From contig JAILDR010000029.1 in assembly GCA_024689285.1 (NCBI GenBank), forward strand, positions 1 to 26,610: a stretch of DNA of 26,610 nt, read 5' to 3'. The stretch comes from Bacteroidales bacterium (GTDB taxonomy: Bacteria; Bacteroidota; Bacteroidia; Bacteroidales; F082). Below the pieces are notes generated by a model. It worked only from the letters and a program-made list of their open reading frames with translations. It had not been told where the DNA came from and did no database searches. Position 1 is the stretch's first letter. Each line of letters opens with the position of its first letter. A program made the translations under genes and the position numbers. Below, in pieces: positions 16,354 to 24,796 of the stretch.

Positions 16354-16953
16354 TTAGTCGAACATCACTCTCGGGTTCATCTGTTGCGGGTCGCACCACT
16401 CAATGCCACGTTTGGCAAGCACACCGCGTTTGGCACTCCAATAGCCGAAGCAAAAGCCCATGCCGCGCGGCGCATCGCCCAGCAACGCATCGGTCTCGGC
16501 CTCTACCTCTTGGTTGATTTCCTCCCACAGCGGGGTGCGTTCTATCTCGTCGAACTCCAAATGGCGGTGCGGGTTTTTCTTCTTGTATTCGCTGTAGCTG
16601 ACGTTTTCGATGTCGATAAAACGCTCCAGTTCAGCGATGTGCTCCATCACATCCTCTTCGGTGAGGTCGTCCGGCTTCTCCTCCGACATTTGCAGCTGCT
16701 CCAACTCGTAGCGGAGCATCTCCAACGTGAAACGCGGCGCGTCGTATTCCGAGAGTTTTTCCACCACCTTCTCGCAGCCCATGGCACGGCCAAGCGGGCC
16801 TTCGTCGTCGCCCACTTGCTTGATGAGTTCAAAGGTCTCCTTCGCTATCGCGAGGTTCTTCCAGATGCGCATCTCCTCGGCGTTCTCGCGCATCAGCTCC
16901 ACGTTGGCAAGGATAGTCTCCACCAGTTGTTCGCTATTGCCTGTGTTTTCCAT
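16354..16953 (-). CDS. unrecognised 199-aa acidic helical protein
   Basis: I do not recognise a family for this protein. It is Glu-rich and predicted almost wholly helical over residues 1-135, with likely coiled-coil stretches (QLVETILANVELMRENAEEM; LRYELEQLQMSEEKPDDL). It ends in a compact aromatic segment, GFCFGYWSAKRGVLAKRGIEW followed by MNPRVMFD at the extreme C-terminus, which looks like the conserved functional part. It has no signal peptide, membrane helix or Cys cluster. It lies 37 nt after the MORN/Sel1 gene and 11 nt before the zinc-ribbon gene on the same strand, so it is very probably an operon member and may be an adaptor of the kinase/AAA machinery. The open frame, ATG start and conserved spacing make it a real gene. 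Confidence 0.78.
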   Translation of the reverse strand: MENTGNSEQLVETILANVELMRENAEEMRIWKNLAIAKETFELIKQVGDDEGPLGRAMGCEKVVEKLSEYDAPRFTLEMLRYELEQLQMSEEKPDDLTEEDVMEHIAELERFIDIENVSYSEYKKKNPHRHLEFDEIERTPLWEEINQEVEAETDALLGDAPRGMGFCFGYWSAKRGVLAKRGIEWCDPQQMNPRVMFD

Positions 16954-16990
16954 TGTTTTTTTTTACTTAATTGGTTTACAATAGTTTAAC

Positions 16991-19900
16991 TCAATCCTCC
17001 TCATCGCCTTCCAGCTTGAACCTGACGCGGGAGCGAATGTCCGTCGGCACCTGCCGACGGTCGACAAACTGCCATTCGTCGATCATGTAGCCGCCGTTGC
17101 ACTTGATGTTCAGCTCCACAGCGTCCTTGATGGGATACATCAGGTCGTTGGTTGTGGAGAAGGCGCAGCTGTCGGGACAAACGACAAAGAGCCTGTCGCG
17201 GCAGAGGTTGCATTCTTCAAGCACCTCTTCGACGTCGGCGAGTTTCACCGTGAGGGTCTTCGGCTCGGTGTCGTCGTCATCCGTCACGGGAACCGTCTCT
17301 TCCCCATCCTCTTCCGATTCCTCATCGTTATCTATCAGGTCGGGGTCGTCGTATTCCTCGAAGGCATCGTCATCCGTCGTTCCCTCGATGGCTTTCATCT
17401 CTTCGTCGGTCGGGTAGCGCGTCAGTCCGCCAGTGGCTGCATTGAGCATTTGGGTAAGTTTGTAAAAGAATTTCAACCCATTGATTGGCAATAAGTTGTA
17501 TTTCTCGTTTTCGAGCAAGAGTATTACCGTGCCGCGTATTTCCATGCCGTGTCCGTAAAGGAGCGTACCAGGCATGTTGTCGGGCAGGTTTTTGGCATAG
17601 CCGTCGCGGTCGACCGCCATGGCGATGTGGTAGCCTTGATGCTCGCCACGGCACAGCACTTTGGTCATGCGGTTCAACGGCTCGGAATAGTGCACGATGT
17701 CAACGCCGTCGGCACCGATGAGTTCGGCGAGGTCGGAAAGCGACTCAAACGCGTCGTCCTCCACTTCGGCGGCATAGAAATACCCCTGCGGGTAAACCTT
17801 GATGACACCTTTAGCGTCGGGATTATCATCGTTGGCTGTGCCTTGCTCGTAGTATTTCGGCAACCAAAGTCCCTCGATTTCCTCTGCTTGCTCGGGGAAA
17901 AAATTCGACACATACGCCCGTGCCACCTTCTCAAGAGCCTCGTCGGAGATGTTGTCGCCGCGCAACGATTGCAGGTACAGTTTAGTGATGTCTTTTTGGC
18001 TGGCTCGCAACTCATCGGGAATGTCTTTCTCCGTATCGAGTATCGTCGCAAGCAACTCACAGCAGAGGGATTCGCCCAATTCACAGCCGCGCTTGGCGAT
18101 GCGGATGGCCTCGGCGTTATTGGTCTCATAGCCCATTTGACCAAAATACAGATAGTAGGCCAACAGGTAGCAGGCCCATCGGTCGTAATGCTCTATGGCA
18201 TAGCGCAATCCGTTGTCAATCTCTTCGTGCAGCTTCGTTTGCTCCTCCTCTGGGAAAGTCTCAAACTCCTCCTGCGACATGTAGCTCGCCAAAGCCCTGT
18301 GGCAGTTCACCGCGCCTTGGGCCTTTCCCTCGTCGGCATATTTGCGGAAAAGCGCCTTGTCGCCGTTATCATAATAGTGTTTGGCAAGGGAGTAATAGCT
18401 TTCGTTGTTGCCCCTCGCAATGGACTTCTTGTAACACTTGATGGCTCCTTCTTCATCGCCGGTTTCCTTGAGGGCCAAACCCAACAAATCCCAATAGAGG
18501 GGGTCGCAGTCGGGGTATTTTTCCAGATGCTTCTGCAAAATGTCGGCTGACTCTTCCGGGTCTTTGGGGAATCCATAATCGCCATAGATGGTGTTGTAAA
18601 GCGTCAGGTACTGCGCCAATTCGCTGTTTTCCGTTTGCGCCTTGTACATCAGGAAGGCGTGCATCTCATGATTGGCCCTGTCCGTTTCCGTTGTCCCGTC
18701 GTAGTGCATCTGTGCCAAGGCAGCGAAGGCGTCGGCCACAAAGCCGTAGTTGGCGGCAAGGAGCAGTTTTTCTTCCGCTTCCTTCAACGAGTTGCCGTCG
18801 GGGTTGGCATAATAGAGCCATCGTCCGTAGCCGTAGCAGGCATAGTAGTCGTCGCTGTTTTTCAGGCGTTCCACCATCTCGGGCGAGATGCTCAGCGTGC
18901 GCCAACGGGTGAGGAAGTGTTGCAGAAATTCGCGGTCGTGAGTGATTTCAAATGTTGTTTCCATAGTACATTGATTATTGTTTGTTACATCTTTCCAAGT
19001 CAGTTCAAGCGAATAGTCATCGCCGTCATAGACGCAGCCGTCGCTCCACTCGCGGCCTTCTATCTCGGCGGTGTAGCGGACGGTTTCGCCGGGGCGCAGC
19101 GTCTTCACGTTGCCGTAGTAATCGGTCAGCGTGACGCAGTCCTTCTCGATACGGGCTATTTTGATGTCGCCAAACCCGCTGAAGGGCAGCCTGTCCAACT
19201 TTGCCTCAAAATCTTTTTCCTCGTGTTTCCACCCGCCTTGGCTGCTGATCGACCACGACGAATGTCCGTGCCGCGCATGAAGCACGACCGGCCCATCGAC
19301 GGCATTGGGTTCCTGATAGAGACCCTTCACGAATGTGCCTTCCTGACGAATACCTGCTTTGGAGTTCTCGAATACCCCCTTTCCATGCACCAACCCTTCG
19401 TGGAACTCACCCTCGTAACGTTGTCCCTCGGTGGCGAAAGCATCACTCGTGAGGACACCGTGACCTTCGGGTCTGTCATTTTTCACCTCACCGTCATAGA
19501 CCCAATCACCACTGACATATACAATGTACCCGTCCTGCCATACCAATGCCCTATTCTCGCCTTTGCCAAAAGGCTCAGGAAGTGTCAAGTACTTGGCGGC
19601 GCGAGAGTCGCGTTTCCAATCTTCGGCTTTCGTGAGGTTGCCGTTTTCCCAATGCTCTTCACGAAATCTCTGCGTCGCGGCGCAATGCATGGTGAGGTAG
19701 CCGTCGTAAGGCTTCAACGACTTCAGGCCCCAGTTCCACATGTCGATGCTGTCGCCGTTGGGGAGCCAGACGGTGATGTCGGTGTGTGGCTCGTAAATGT
19801 GGTTATTGTAGTCGTTGGAGGTGTAGCGTCCGCCTCTTTGCACGATGCGCGTGCCGTCCATGAGCGTAAGGGTGAGCGTCAAGCAGTTCTCGTCGGTTGC

Positions 19901-20323
19901 GGTGATGTCGTAGGTCTTCACCTCCGCTTCGCGCTGCCGCTCGCCGGCGTACCATTCGATGGCGAAAGGCTTCTCGGCAAGAACCAATTCAAAGCCTATC
20001 CGCTTGTTCCTGAAGAACATGGCGATCGAGTCGTGCCCCTGCAGGTGATGGATGCGGAACACGCCGTGCAGGTCGAAGAGGGTTCGGTCGGAGCTGGTGT
20101 GGATCCAAGCCTTCTCAATATACGCGCCGTCGGCGAAGTCGTAGCGGCCTTCGGCGGCGTAGGCTGGCCCGTTGATGCTGGCGTAGCTCAAATGGAAACG
20201 GCCCTTGAAGCGGTCGCCGTTGGGGTAAGTCACCTCGCCTTCGCCGATGGGTCCGGCCAATTCCTGACGGATGGTGTCGCCAAACTGCCAGCCGCCTCGA
20301 TAGATGGGTTTGTTGTCGTCCAT
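16991..20323 (-). CDS. large MORN and Sel1/TPR repeat protein
   Basis: This 1110-aa protein begins with MORN-like repeats, clearest at residues 27-44 (GEGEVTYPNGDRFKGRFH) and 273-335 (WVYDGEV, GHGVLTS, RYEGEFHEGLVHGKGVF, IRQEGTFVKGL). A linker domain follows. Residues about 458-760 are Sel1/TPR-type helical repeats (YGYGRWLYYANPDGN; AEEKLLLAANYGFVADAFAALAQMHYDG; EGAIKCYKKSIARGNNESYYSLAKHYY). A domain at about 845-960 resembles DUF3846 (ELIGADGVDIVHYSEPL, AMAVDRDGYAKNLPDN, IRGTVILL). A very acidic linker (982-1020) precedes a Cys-containing tail with CNLCRDRLFVVCPDSC. MORN and Sel1 repeats are scaffolds for protein or membrane contacts. The TPR core and C-terminal domain recur in the 22801-24705 gene, so the two are paralogues. 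No signal peptide is present, so it is cytosolic. Confidence 0.85.
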   Translation of the reverse strand: MDDNKPIYRGGWQFGDTIRQELAGPIGEGEVTYPNGDRFKGRFHLSYASINGPAYAAEGRYDFADGAYIEKAWIHTSSDRTLFDLHGVFRIHHLQGHDSIAMFFRNKRIGFELVLAEKPFAIEWYAGERQREAEVKTYDITATDENCLTLTLTLMDGTRIVQRGGRYTSNDYNNHIYEPHTDITVWLPNGDSIDMWNWGLKSLKPYDGYLTMHCAATQRFREEHWENGNLTKAEDWKRDSRAAKYLTLPEPFGKGENRALVWQDGYIVYVSGDWVYDGEVKNDRPEGHGVLTSDAFATEGQRYEGEFHEGLVHGKGVFENSKAGIRQEGTFVKGLYQEPNAVDGPVVLHARHGHSSWSISSQGGWKHEEKDFEAKLDRLPFSGFGDIKIARIEKDCVTLTDYYGNVKTLRPGETVRYTAEIEGREWSDGCVYDGDDYSLELTWKDVTNNNQCTMETTFEITHDREFLQHFLTRWRTLSISPEMVERLKNSDDYYACYGYGRWLYYANPDGNSLKEAEEKLLLAANYGFVADAFAALAQMHYDGTTETDRANHEMHAFLMYKAQTENSELAQYLTLYNTIYGDYGFPKDPEESADILQKHLEKYPDCDPLYWDLLGLALKETGDEEGAIKCYKKSIARGNNESYYSLAKHYYDNGDKALFRKYADEGKAQGAVNCHRALASYMSQEEFETFPEEEQTKLHEEIDNGLRYAIEHYDRWACYLLAYYLYFGQMGYETNNAEAIRIAKRGCELGESLCCELLATILDTEKDIPDELRASQKDITKLYLQSLRGDNISDEALEKVARAYVSNFFPEQAEEIEGLWLPKYYEQGTANDDNPDAKGVIKVYPQGYFYAAEVEDDAFESLSDLAELIGADGVDIVHYSEPLNRMTKVLCRGEHQGYHIAMAVDRDGYAKNLPDNMPGTLLYGHGMEIRGTVILLLENEKYNLLPINGLKFFYKLTQMLNAATGGLTRYPTDEEMKAIEGTTDDDAFEEYDDPDLIDNDEESEEDGEETVPVTDDDDTEPKTLTVKLADVEEVLEECNLCRDRLFVVCPDSCAFSTTNDLMYPIKDAVELNIKCNGGYMIDEWQFVDRRQVPTDIRSRVRFKLEGDEED

Positions 20324-20340
20324 GGTAGGTCGTTTTTTGT

Positions 20341-22773
20341 TTAATCATCTATGTAATAGTAAAATATCACCTCAGCCTCTGCTCCGGCTGCTTCCAGCTT
20401 GGCCTTGATAGCGTATGCTTCACCTTCGTTTTCGCAGGCTTTTACCGTTTCCATGGCAGTATCGGCCAAATGCTTGGCTTTATTCAGGTCGCAGTGCAGG
20501 ATTTCCTGTATCAACTTGATGACCACCAGTTTTTTGGGGCCAGCCGACTTGAGAATCACATGGTAAGCCCCCTTGGCTTTCTCGCTTTTCGGAGTGATCG
20601 CCGTTGCCCTTTCGGAGAGCTTGACCCTTTCGTAATTCAGTTTGCTGATTTCATTTTCCACCTGCTGCCAAAACCTTCTCTTGTATGATTCAGCGAGGGC
20701 GGGTTGGTCGTAAACCGGCCCGTTGTAGGCCAATCCATAGACGGCGGCGTCCAAGGCTTTCAGCACCTCGCGCAGCTGGCTTACATACTTGAAGCCGTAA
20801 ACCGTCCCATCGTTCCCCTTGTTTTGCAAACACACCACCAAAGTCTCGTAGAAAGTGTCGTTGCTGAAATTTAGCCCGGCCAAATCCCTCAGTTTATTGT
20901 AGCCGTGCGCTCCTTGCTCGTCATACGAGATGCACAGCTTCAGCTCGTTGTCCACTCCTGGCAACTCCAGATGGAGCTTTTCCGAGATTTGGTCAAGTTT
21001 TGGGGTGTCATTTTGCGACAATAGTTGTTCGGCACCAAGTTTCTTCTTCAAGTCGTCGTAGCTGGATAAAAGCCCAATCTGCTCAAAACTTATCGTGCAT
21101 GGGCGGTAGTCACGATAGTCGCCGGGGATCTTCTTCCTGTCCTTCTCGAAATAACTCACGACGATGTAGGTAGGCTCTATCGTTATCACATCGGGGTCGT
21201 ATTCGTTCTTCGTGGCCTTAAACCGATACCCTTGGGTATGGAACGGATAGCTGATGAAAACCTGTTCGTCAACGTCAAAAACGTACACCTTTATATAATA
21301 GTCCCTGTCCGCAGGCAAGAGGTCATTCGGAAGAAGCATCTCCAAATCGGTGAAGCCTGAAAAGTCGTAGGAGGGAAACAAATTCTGATAAACACTCAGG
21401 ACGTCGCCTACGCCGTCATAGTTCCAACTATAGTTTCCGTAGTGCATAAAATCGGGATCAGGCACCGGCGAGTCGTCGTCGGCATAGTAAACGCTCGCTA
21501 TGAGGCGCAACTCGCCATCCTTGCAACCGTCAACCTCGAGCGACACTTTTATCTTCGTCTGGCTCAGTCCGTCAACGAAGAGGTCGGGCTCAATCTCGAC
21601 TTTTCGGATGATGGCTTGCTTGTCGGGGCGGTACTCCGAAATGCCATGGCCGTCGAGGAAATCACCGAGGCTGTCGGGGAGGCCATAGTCGTCAACCAAG
21701 CTCTTGTACTGGCCCAAAAGAACGCCGATGTCTTCGTCATCCAAGTTGACTGAAATGGTTTCGGCCATGATTGTTGAGATATGTTCCCTTTCTCTTGACC
21801 CGAGACGCGATACCCTTTCTTCACTATCATAAAAGCCCAAATTCTTCAAATAGTTGTCTTCCTGTAATTTAGAGAAGAAATCACCATCTACACAAAAATC
21901 GTTAAAGAAACCATCGATGGGATACGTTAGGGCGCAATAAGAGAAATTCGGATTCACGATGCTCCAAACGGCATAGAGGTCTTGTAAGGTGAAGCTCAAA
22001 CCTTTGGGAGTCTCGCCGTAGTCATCTTCATCTTCTTCGTTTTTGTAGTCCAGCACATGGTCGGTCAGCAAGTCGGGCAACCCGGTTCGCACCACAAGGT
22101 CGTAATATTCCTCAATGTTTGCGACGTCGCAAAACACGGTGTCGCCAGGGTCTTTGGCCACGATGACATCGAGCAGCAGCTTCGACACCTCTTCCTTTTT
22201 CTCGTCGCTCATCGCGTAAAGCACCGATTCGGCCTCATCGCTGCTCATGTCTTGGGTAGTGACGTCCTCGCCGAAAACATCGTAACGTTCCCAGAAAGCC
22301 GTTTTCACCTCTTGGCCGGCATCGGTCGCGTCCCAAACCTTGAGGAACGCCGCGTTGATGGCGCAAAGCTCGCGCTGGCTGTATTTTGATTCCGTGGCGG
22401 TGTTGTTGCTGTTGTCCTGCCCGATGGTGGTGAAAGGCAAGTCACAGATTTCCATGACGTTGGCATAGATATCGTTCTCCTCATCGCTCACGTCGCCATC
22501 GGCCAAGGCGACTTCAGCGAAGAAATTCGAGGCGTATTGTTTCAGCTCGGGTTCCAATTCCTTGAGCGTTTCGTAGGCGTCTTCCAGGTCCATCCTCGTG
22601 GCGGAGTTGATGAAACGATCCATGCGGCCTTGACTCATGCCGAGCGGTGCGGCGTATTTAATGAAGATTTCCCCTTCGATTGGGGTGATGTCGCCGTCGG
22701 CGTGGGCTATCTCTTGCGCCACGCGAAACATGGCCATCAGGTCTAAGTCGGTCAGGTTGATGTTGTTATTCAT
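20341..22773 (-). CDS. TerB-like N-terminus fused to ribosomal L7/L12-like C-terminal domain
   Basis: The first about 120 residues of this 810-aa protein form a TerB-like all-helical domain with two acidic turns, AHADGDITPIEGEIF (23-37) and ALADGDVSDEENDIY (89-103), the pattern of TerB/DjlA-N metal-binding loops. The long middle (130-720) has no recognised motif and contains a probable beta-rich segment (390-545). The last about 70 residues (735-805: YHVILKSAGPKKLVVIKLIQEIL, LNKAKHLADTAMETVK, AYAIKAKLEAAGAEAEVIF) follow the ribosomal protein L7/L12 C-terminal domain closely, including the K-VIK-hydrophobic helix that in L7/L12 contacts translation GTPases. No signal or membrane helix is present. 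It starts 27 nt after the upstream Sel1 gene and ends 17 nt before the MORN gene. TerB domains recur in stress- and phage-linked ter operons; the role here is unknown. Confidence 0.82.
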   Translation of the reverse strand: MNNNINLTDLDLMAMFRVAQEIAHADGDITPIEGEIFIKYAAPLGMSQGRMDRFINSATRMDLEDAYETLKELEPELKQYASNFFAEVALADGDVSDEENDIYANVMEICDLPFTTIGQDNSNNTATESKYSQRELCAINAAFLKVWDATDAGQEVKTAFWERYDVFGEDVTTQDMSSDEAESVLYAMSDEKKEEVSKLLLDVIVAKDPGDTVFCDVANIEEYYDLVVRTGLPDLLTDHVLDYKNEEDEDDYGETPKGLSFTLQDLYAVWSIVNPNFSYCALTYPIDGFFNDFCVDGDFFSKLQEDNYLKNLGFYDSEERVSRLGSREREHISTIMAETISVNLDDEDIGVLLGQYKSLVDDYGLPDSLGDFLDGHGISEYRPDKQAIIRKVEIEPDLFVDGLSQTKIKVSLEVDGCKDGELRLIASVYYADDDSPVPDPDFMHYGNYSWNYDGVGDVLSVYQNLFPSYDFSGFTDLEMLLPNDLLPADRDYYIKVYVFDVDEQVFISYPFHTQGYRFKATKNEYDPDVITIEPTYIVVSYFEKDRKKIPGDYRDYRPCTISFEQIGLLSSYDDLKKKLGAEQLLSQNDTPKLDQISEKLHLELPGVDNELKLCISYDEQGAHGYNKLRDLAGLNFSNDTFYETLVVCLQNKGNDGTVYGFKYVSQLREVLKALDAAVYGLAYNGPVYDQPALAESYKRRFWQQVENEISKLNYERVKLSERATAITPKSEKAKGAYHVILKSAGPKKLVVIKLIQEILHCDLNKAKHLADTAMETVKACENEGEAYAIKAKLEAAGAEAEVIFYYYIDD

Positions 22774-22800
22774 ACAGTTATGTTATTGTTCTTCAAATGT

Positions 22801-24705
22801 TTATGCGTAAGGGTCATATCGTCCGTCGTCGTCTTCAAGGTCGTCGTCTGTGTAAAGCTCGCCGCCCATGAGGTCGTAAATCTCGTCGAAGACGGCGGTG
22901 ATGTCGTCGTAATAAGTGAAGCTGTAATAAGGCCGATAGCCGCTGTCGTTGCAATCCATCGGCACGAAATCGCCTTCGAGGGCAACGACCACCGCGCCTC
23001 GGATTTCATTGCCACCGTTCAGCTTGGTCGCCACAGGATTGACTTTCAAGCCTTTCTTTTCGGCATCAAGGTCATAGAACATCGTCAAGCACTTCCCGTC
23101 GTCTATTCCCACGGCCTCGGTGATGTCACGCAAGGGCCGGGCAAAAGCCACGCTGCGCGTGTCGTCGGCATCGATCAGCTGCCCGATTTCCTTGAAAGGA
23201 TCTTCGAAATAGTACTTGGAAATGTCAGCCTCTTGGTAGGCGACGTAGCCGTCAGGATGGATGACGAGCACCGTAGGCTCCTTCTCATCTTTCACGAGCT
23301 TGGGCAGCGGCTTGATGTATTTGGGTAACCACTCGCGGCGTATCTCTTCCTGAATGGCTTCAATGGTGTAGAGACCTTCGTGGTAGGCTTTCACCACCTT
23401 GGCCAGTTGGTCGTCGTCGCCCAAGCGCAAGGCTTCAAGGCGCATGAAGGCCATCTGTTTTTCATTGAGTTTAGAGCCTTGGGGCGTTTCGTCGTCCTGC
23501 ATATCGACGATAAGGTTGCAGCAACAGGCATCGCCGAGGCGATAGCCTTCTTGGGCATATTTGAAGGCCTTGTTGAGGTCGCGCTTGAAGCCAAGGTCGC
23601 CGTAATAGTAGTTGGTCGCGAGATAATAGGCGCAAAGGCCCTCGCCCAACTCAATGCCCCGTTTCAGCCGCTTGCTGACTTCGCGTTTCAGCTCGCGTTG
23701 CTTGTTGAGGCTCAGCTTGTAGAACGTTTCCTCGTCCATGTCGGCATCGAGGATGCAACACAGGGCGCAGCATTTCTCAATGCCTTCGAGCATCAGTTTG
23801 CGGTAGGTGTCGGCATCGCCTTCGTTCTTGTAGAGGCAGGCGAGAAAGAAGTAAGACCTTTCCTCGCCGCGCTCAATGGCTTCGTGGTACATCTTTTTGG
23901 CGTTTTCAAGGTCGTCCAAGGTCTCGTAGGCGTAGGCCATGATGCCGTACCAGTTTGGATTAAGGTCGGTGTCGGTAGCCATGCGTTGCTTGATTTCTTC
24001 AAGCACTTGCTCGGGTTCCTTGTTGGCGTTGAAGCCCCCGATGCGGTTGCGGGCCTGGCTCATCGCGGCGAACTCGCTGCCTTTTGCGACGGCCTCGTCA
24101 CGCAACTCGGCGGCACGTTGCAAGTCCACGAGGCCACCAATGCCATTGCTCCACAGCAGCGACTCACCCATCAGCGCGTCGGCGCAGCCTCCTTCGGCGG
24201 CCTTGGCAAAAAGGTCGAGCGCCTTTTTGATGTCGTCGCTGCTACGGTTGTTGGCAGCAAGCCAGCTGGCGTAGCCGTACATAGCATAGGGGTCGTCGGA
24301 ACTGCTCAACACCTCGATGTCAGCAGGAGTGAGGCTTAAAATGTGGCTGGTCTTGCTAAAACGGCGCAGAAAATTGAGGTCGTGGGTGATGTCGATGGCC
24401 TCCACCAGGTTGACCCAGAGCTGGAAGTTGGTGTAGTCGCGGCCGTCTTCTGTTATCTTTGAGAAATGACAGCCCCAGAAATCGGGCAGGCGAACCGTCG
24501 TGCCAGCCGACTGCAAAGTGACACCTTTCTCATCAAAGCCGACCAACTTGATGGAAGGCAAGATGTCGGAAGGGTCGTTGTAACCGATGTTCTGCCCCGC
24601 CTTGAGGTCTTTTACCAACACTTCGGTACGTTCGCAATAGTGATTCCTACAACCCAGGTCGCTGGGCCAATACTCCACGTCTATGATTAGCTTATACCAA
24701 CTCAT
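22801..24705 (-). CDS. Sel1/TPR repeat protein with DUF3846-like C-terminal domain
   Basis: This 634-aa protein is the first gene of the operon. After an N-terminal beta-rich part (1-105), residues about 108-460 hold Sel1/TPR helical repeats (YGYASWLAANNRSSDDIKKA; ALDLFAKAAEGGCADALMGES; LENAKKMYHEAIERGEERSYFFLACLY; LNKAFKYAQEGYRLGDACCC). The C-terminal domain (about 475-615: VLVIHPDGYVAY, EIGQLIDADDTRSVAFARPL, NEIRGAVVVALEG) matches the one in the MORN/Sel1 protein. The segment DITHDLNFLRRF...LSSSDDPYAMYGYASWL lines up with EITHDREFLQHF...KNSDDYYACYGYGRWL there. It is therefore a MORN-less paralogue. It ends in an acidic tail. It is cytosolic by absence of any leader. Sel1 repeats bind partner proteins; the partner is unknown. 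The ATG at 24705 lies about 50 nt downstream of the candidate promoter box. Confidence 0.83.
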   Translation of the reverse strand: MSWYKLIIDVEYWPSDLGCRNHYCERTEVLVKDLKAGQNIGYNDPSDILPSIKLVGFDEKGVTLQSAGTTVRLPDFWGCHFSKITEDGRDYTNFQLWVNLVEAIDITHDLNFLRRFSKTSHILSLTPADIEVLSSSDDPYAMYGYASWLAANNRSSDDIKKALDLFAKAAEGGCADALMGESLLWSNGIGGLVDLQRAAELRDEAVAKGSEFAAMSQARNRIGGFNANKEPEQVLEEIKQRMATDTDLNPNWYGIMAYAYETLDDLENAKKMYHEAIERGEERSYFFLACLYKNEGDADTYRKLMLEGIEKCCALCCILDADMDEETFYKLSLNKQRELKREVSKRLKRGIELGEGLCAYYLATNYYYGDLGFKRDLNKAFKYAQEGYRLGDACCCNLIVDMQDDETPQGSKLNEKQMAFMRLEALRLGDDDQLAKVVKAYHEGLYTIEAIQEEIRREWLPKYIKPLPKLVKDEKEPTVLVIHPDGYVAYQEADISKYYFEDPFKEIGQLIDADDTRSVAFARPLRDITEAVGIDDGKCLTMFYDLDAEKKGLKVNPVATKLNGGNEIRGAVVVALEGDFVPMDCNDSGYRPYYSFTYYDDITAVFDEIYDLMGGELYTDDDLEDDDGRYDPYA

Positions 24706-24796
24706 GCTATTGTTGTTTTTATTTGATTGTTAACAACTTAAAATACGAGAGCACAAAAATAAAAAAAATTATTTTCTATTTTGTATTTTCTTTGAA
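24706..24796. other. AT-rich promoter region ahead of the minus-strand operon
   Basis: This gap and the next few bases are strongly AT-rich (runs such as aaataaaaaaaattatttt) compared with the roughly balanced coding DNA around them. It holds the only plausible start point for the eleven-gene operon. No gene fits here on either strand. Confidence 0.7.
24754..24761 (-). promoter_or_regulatory. candidate -7 box for the eleven-gene operon
   Basis: Read on the - strand this is TATTTTTG, a match to the Bacteroides -7 consensus TAnnTTTG, 48 nt before the ATG of the first operon gene. I do not see a clear -33 TTTG at the usual spacing, and AT-rich DNA raises the chance of a random match. Confidence 0.45.

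Noticed and set aside
17041..17060. Perfect GC-rich inverted repeat CCGTCGGCA-CC-TGCCGACGG as a terminator
   Set aside because: It lies inside the MORN/Sel1 coding sequence about 50 bases before its stop, with no T-run after it. It could be an mRNA structure, but nothing supports termination.
18635..20344. 569-codon + strand open frame opposite the MORN/Sel1 gene
   Set aside because: It lacks recognisable domains, lies fully within a gene with MORN and TPR motifs, and does not fit the operon layout.
22774..22800. Internal promoter ahead of the TerB gene
   Set aside because: The minus strand shows only a near miss to TAnnTTTG, and the 27-nt gap is typical of operon spacing.
23380..24339. 319-codon + strand open frame opposite the first Sel1 gene
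   Set aside because: It is an antisense shadow of repeat-rich coding DNA with no motif of its own.
3830..24705. Type VI or type VII secretion locus
   Set aside because: Kinase, PP2C, FHA and CbxX-type AAA are suggestive, but no Tss sheath, Hcp, VgrG, ClpV, EccC or WXG100 gene is present in the window.
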